In this document: one piece after another, positions 5,873 through 8,662 of the stretch
Position numbering within the stretch: the first letter of the stretch is position 1
How the letters are laid out: each line of letters begins with the position of its first letter
From: an uncultured bacterium
GTDB taxonomy: Bacteria > Pseudomonadota > Gammaproteobacteria > Burkholderiales > Burkholderiaceae_E
Length of the DNA stretch: 8,662 nucleotides
Direction: 5' to 3'
Assembly (NCBI GenBank): GCA_903864485.1
Contig: CAIPGD010000362.1
Span: 1-8,662 of the forward strand
Translations under genes and position numbers: made by a program
The notes under the pieces: generated by a model
Told to the model about the DNA's origin: nothing
Database searches by the model: none
What the model saw: only the letters and a program-made list of their open reading frames with translations

Positions 5873-7081
5873 ATGAAACAGCCCATTTATTTTGATTATT
5901 CCGCAACGACCCCGGTTGACCCGCGTGTCGTCGATGCGATGTTGCCCTTCCTGCGCGAAGACTTTGGCAATCCGGCTTCCCGCAGTCACGCCTACGGCTG
6001 GCGCGCCGAAGAAGCGGTCGAGACTGCGCGGGGCGACGTGGCTGCGCTGGTGGGTGCAGACTCCCGCGAGATCGTCTGGACTTCGGGGGCGACAGAATCA
6101 ATCAATCTCGCCATCAAGGGCGCCGCACAGTTCAATCGCGAGCGCGGCCGCCACCTGGTTTCTCTGCGGACCGAACACAAAGCGACGCTCGACACCCTTC
6201 GCGAACTTGAGCGCGTGGGCTTTGAGGTGACTTACCTCGACGTGCAAGAAGACGGTTTACTCGATCTCGATCGACTGCGCGACAGCTTGCGGCCTGACAC
6301 GACTGTCGTCTCGATCATGCATGTCAATAATGAGATCGGCGTGATTCAGGACATCACTGCGATCGGCAATCTCTGCCGCGAGCGCGGGATTGTCTTTCAT
6401 GTCGATGCAGCCCAATCGACTGGTAAGGTTGCGATTGACCTCGCCAAGCTCCCGGTTGATTTGATGAGCTTCTCGGCGCACAAGACTTACGGGCCAAAGG
6501 GCATGGGCGCGTTGTTCGTGCGTCGCAAACCGCGCGTGCGCATAGAAGCGCAGATCCACGGTGGTGGGCATGAGCGCGGGTTCCGTTCGGGTACGCTGCC
6601 GACCCATCAGATTGTTGGAATGGGCGAGGCGTTTCGGCTCGCGCGGCTCGAAATGGCGGTTGAAAATGATCGCATCCGGATGCTGCGTGACCGTCTCTGG
6701 GCTGGTTTGTCTCAAATGGATGAAGTGTTCCTCAATGGGCATCTCGAACATCGCGTCCCGCACAACCTCAATGTCAGCTTCGCCTTTGTTGAAGGCGAGT
6801 CGCTGATCATGGCGATCAAAGAGATTGCAGTGTCTTCAGGATCTGCGTGCACATCGGCAAGCCTTGAGCCGTCCTATGTGTTGCGCGCTCTGGGCCGTAG
6901 CGACGAGTTAGCACATAGTTCGATTCGGTTTTCGCTAGGTCGCTTTACGACCGAGGCCGATGTCGACTTTACGGTGCAGTTGCTGCGCGACAAGGTCGGC
7001 CGTCTTCGCGAGATGTCTCCGTTGTGGGAAATGTTCCAGGATGGAATTGACCTGAATACCGTGCAGTGGGCTGCGCACTGA
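5873..7081 (+). CDS. iscS: Cysteine desulfurase IscS
   Basis: A class V PLP aminotransferase-fold enzyme that removes sulfur from L-cysteine, giving alanine and a persulfide passed to IscU and to tRNA thiolation partners. The 402-residue product matches E. coli IscS (404) over its full length. It shows the start MKQPIYFDYSATTPVDPR, TEHKA with the PLP-stacking His 102, Asp 178 and Gln 181 in VDAAQS, the Schiff-base Lys 204 in SAHKTYGPKG, the mobile-loop catalytic Cys 326 in SSGSACTSAS, and the C-terminal LNTVQWAAH that resembles the IscU-docking end. The long Cys loop marks the IscS/NifS group rather than SufS. A TTG at 5861 overlapping the iscR stop could add four residues, but the ATG at 5873 matches family N termini. 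The ribosome site is weak, so coupling to iscR translation is plausible. Confidence 0.98.
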   Translation: MKQPIYFDYSATTPVDPRVVDAMLPFLREDFGNPASRSHAYGWRAEEAVETARGDVAALVGADSREIVWTSGATESINLAIKGAAQFNRERGRHLVSLRTEHKATLDTLRELERVGFEVTYLDVQEDGLLDLDRLRDSLRPDTTVVSIMHVNNEIGVIQDITAIGNLCRERGIVFHVDAAQSTGKVAIDLAKLPVDLMSFSAHKTYGPKGMGALFVRRKPRVRIEAQIHGGGHERGFRSGTLPTHQIVGMGEAFRLARLEMAVENDRIRMLRDRLWAGLSQMDEVFLNGHLEHRVPHNLNVSFAFVEGESLIMAIKEIAVSSGSACTSASLEPSYVLRALGRSDELAHSSIRFSLGRFTTEADVDFTVQLLRDKVGRLREMSPLWEMFQDGIDLNTVQWAAH

Positions 7082-7106
7082 TCCTCACTCATCAAGGAAT
7101 CATTTC

Positions 7107-7505
7107 ATGGCTTATAGCGAAAAAGTAATCGACCATTACGAAAACCCCCGCAATGTCGGAGCGTTTGGACGTGATGAAGCTGGCGTAGGGACTGGCATGG
7201 TGGGCGCCCCGGCCTGTGGTGACGTCATGAAGCTACAGATCAAGGTCGATGAAAGCGGCGTCATTACCGACGCACGCTTCAAGACCTACGGCTGCGGATC
7301 TGCGATCGCATCCAGTTCGCTGGTCACTGAATGGGTCAAGGGCAAGACGCTCGATCAGGCAATGACGATCCGCAATACCGCGATCGCCGAGGAACTCGCG
7401 CTTCCGCCAGTCAAGATCCATTGCTCCATTCTTGCCGAGGATGCGATCAAGGCTGCCGTCGAAGACTATCGTCATCGTCTGTCGACTGCCGACCAGACCG
7501 CTTAA
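7107..7505 (+). CDS. iscU: Fe-S cluster assembly scaffold IscU
   Basis: The scaffold on which a [2Fe-2S] cluster is built from IscS sulfur and iron, then handed to acceptors with HscA/HscB help. The 132-residue product has the three cluster cysteines Cys 37, Cys 63 and Cys 106, Asp 39 (cluster lability and release), His 105, and the LPPVK motif (99-103) that HscA recognises. The N-terminal MAYSEKVIDHYENPRNVG is the family signature, and the lack of a C-terminal domain makes it IscU rather than NifU. It begins 25 bases after iscS with a good AAGGA (7094-7098) 8 bases before the ATG, so it has its own ribosome entry. Confidence 0.98.
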   Translation: MAYSEKVIDHYENPRNVGAFGRDEAGVGTGMVGAPACGDVMKLQIKVDESGVITDARFKTYGCGSAIASSSLVTEWVKGKTLDQAMTIRNTAIAEELALPPVKIHCSILAEDAIKAAVEDYRHRLSTADQTA

Positions 7506-7514
7506 GGGATTGCC

Positions 7515-7838
7515 ATGTCTGTGACCCTCAGTGAGAGTGCCGCACGCCATGTGGCGCGGTACCTCGAGAATCGTGGCAAAGGGATTGGACTTCGGCTGGG
7601 CGTTCGCACGACCGGATGCTCCGGTATGGCCTACAAGCTCGAATTCGCCGATGCCGCCACCGAAGGTGATCTCGAGTTCGAAAGCCACGGGGTTCGTGTG
7701 TTGATTGACCCCAAGAGCCTGCCGTATCTCAATGGGACCGAACTCGACTTTGTTCGAGAGGGCCTTAACGAGGGGTTTCGTTTTCAGAACCCGAACGTCA
7801 AGAGTGAATGTGGCTGCGGCGAATCATTCAACGTCTGA
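7515..7838 (+). CDS. iscA: Iron-sulfur cluster assembly protein IscA
   Basis: An A-type (HesB/YadR family) carrier that binds iron or a transient cluster and delivers it to apo-proteins, chiefly for [4Fe-4S] maturation. The 107-residue product equals the E. coli length. The three invariant cysteines are present: Cys 35 in TTGCSGMAY, and Cys 99 and Cys 101 in the C-terminal ECGCGESF. LPYLNGTELDFV and NPNVKSECGCG are typical of IscA, whereas SufA and ErpA differ there; its position between iscU and hscB supports the name. It begins 9 bases after the iscU stop, with AAGGGA just before the ATG. Confidence 0.97.
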   Translation: MSVTLSESAARHVARYLENRGKGIGLRLGVRTTGCSGMAYKLEFADAATEGDLEFESHGVRVLIDPKSLPYLNGTELDFVREGLNEGFRFQNPNVKSECGCGESFNV

Positions 7839-7856
7839 GAATTTTTTCTGAACAAT

Positions 7857-8372
7857 TTGAACGATCCTTTTGCGCTACTGGGCCTTCCAGTCCAGTATGC
7901 GCTTGATCGATCCGCCCTCGAATCAGCGTATCGCCAGGTGCAGGGCATCGTGCACCCTGATCGCTTTGCAACCTCGTCTGACCGCGATCTTCGGGTCGCA
8001 GTGCAGTGGGCGACCGCGACCAATGAGGCGGTGCGGGTGCTGCGCGATCCGGTCAAGCGAGCCGCGCTGCTTTGCGAGCGCCATGGACACCCGGTCGATG
8101 CCGAGTCAAACACTTCGATGCCCGCATCCTTTTTGATGCAACAAATGTCCTGGCGCGAGTCGCTCGATGAGGCGCGTGACTCGGGTGATCCAGCGGCGCT
8201 TGAGGCATTGCGGCGCAGCCTTGATGCGGCTCGCAAAAGCTTGTCGCAGCGGATAGAGCAGGCGATTGATCATCAGCAGAACTGGTCGGAAGCGGTGGCG
8301 GCGGTTCGTGAATGGATGTTTGTTGAACGATTTGCGGACGCCGTCGAGGCTGCCGAATTCGCCTTGGGTTGA
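7857..8372 (+). CDS. hscB: Fe-S assembly J-domain co-chaperone HscB (TTG start)
   Basis: A J-domain protein that brings IscU to HscA and stimulates its ATPase so that the cluster is released. The 171-residue product equals E. coli HscB in length. The N-terminal J domain carries HPD at 33-35 (IVHPDRFA), and the C-terminal three-helix domain contains SFLMQQMSWRESLDEA (91-106), aligning with the E. coli IscU-binding face. Most contact positions are kept (Leu 93, Met 94, Met 97, Glu 101, Glu 105), but Ser 98 replaces a glutamate. The sequence is otherwise quite divergent, as usual for HscB. The start is a TTG at 7857, 18 bases after iscA, with only a poor GAGA-type ribosome site; no upstream ATG fits the frame. 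Starting here gives NDPFALLGLP, which aligns with the family N terminus, so low initiation may limit HscB supply. Confidence 0.93.
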   Translation: MNDPFALLGLPVQYALDRSALESAYRQVQGIVHPDRFATSSDRDLRVAVQWATATNEAVRVLRDPVKRAALLCERHGHPVDAESNTSMPASFLMQQMSWRESLDEARDSGDPAALEALRRSLDAARKSLSQRIEQAIDHQQNWSEAVAAVREWMFVERFADAVEAAEFALG

Positions 8373-8375
8373 TGT

Positions 8376-8662
8376 ATGGCCTTGTTGCAAATTGCCGAGC
8401 CGGGTCAGTCCAGCGCCCCGCATGAACATCGGTTAGCGATCGGGATTGATCTCGGTACTACCAATTCTTTGGTGGCCACCGTCCGTTCCGGCTTGCCCGA
8501 GGTCATTGTTGATGAATCGGGACGGGCATTACTGCCGTCAGCCGTGTGGTACCGGGCGGATCACGCCCCTGTGGTTGGGGAGGGTGCTCTCGCGCAGCGA
8601 ATCACCGATCCACGCAACGTCGTGGTTTCGGTCAAACGCTGGATGGGGCGCAGTCTCTCGGA
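8376..8662 (+). CDS. hscA: Fe-S assembly Hsp70 chaperone HscA, 5' part only
   Basis: The first 95 codons of HscA, the specialised Hsp70 that binds the IscU LPPVK motif and drives cluster transfer with ATP. The frame runs off the window end with no stop; the full protein is normally about 620 residues. The N terminus MALLQIAEPG is almost the same as E. coli HscA and separates it from DnaK, which starts directly at its ATPase motif. The phosphate-binding loop GIDLGTTNS (23-31) and SVKRWMGRS with the catalytic-type Lys 87 are present. The ATG lies 3 bases after the hscB stop, so translation is probably coupled; an ATG overlapping that stop (8372) is out of frame with this protein. Ferredoxin and possibly iscX would be expected beyond the window. 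Confidence 0.96.
   Translation, partial: MALLQIAEPGQSSAPHEHRLAIGIDLGTTNSLVATVRSGLPEVIVDESGRALLPSAVWYRADHAPVVGEGALAQRITDPRNVVVSVKRWMGRSLS

Overview
The window reads as ordinary chromosomal DNA from a proteobacterium, most likely a betaproteobacterium and probably Burkholderiales. Three things suggest this: the moderately GC-rich codon usage; an Isc cluster in the proteobacterial order iscR-iscS-iscU-iscA-hscB-hscA; and, upstream of it, a TyrB-type aminotransferase, uvrB and a low-molecular-weight protein tyrosine phosphatase, a neighbourhood I recall from Burkholderiales. I cannot name a genus from the sequence alone.

Layout, left to right. Positions 57-132 hold tRNA-Asn(GTT) on the minus strand, with its CCA encoded. 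An alpha/beta hydrolase with an aspartate nucleophile (188-1081, plus) converges on an aromatic/aspartate aminotransferase (1142-2341, minus); the 60-base gap between them carries a short direct repeat and a hairpin. The aminotransferase is transcribed divergently from uvrB (2580-4643, plus) across a 238-base intergenic region. A tyrosine phosphatase (4761-5252, plus) follows.

The right 40 percent is the iron-sulfur cluster assembly operon. IscR (5343-5864) is the [2Fe-2S] sensor and repressor. IscS (5873-7081) supplies sulfur from cysteine, IscU (7107-7505) is the scaffold, and IscA (7515-7838) is an A-type carrier. HscB (7857-8372) and HscA (from 8376, cut off by the window end) form the co-chaperone/Hsp70 pair that releases the cluster from IscU. 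The genes lie in one direction with gaps of 3 to 25 bases, so they are probably one transcript. A strong promoter in front of iscR (TTGACT, 18 bases, TGC-TATACT) is overlaid by two tandem copies of an IscR type-1-like site 29 bases apart, which fits autorepression by holo-IscR.

Every gene belongs to a well-known family and its key residues are intact. I found no mobile element, CRISPR array, broken gene or previously undescribed system. The items most worth a second look are the tandem IscR boxes, the unassigned hydrolase, the uncertain start codons and two unusual base pairs in the tRNA.
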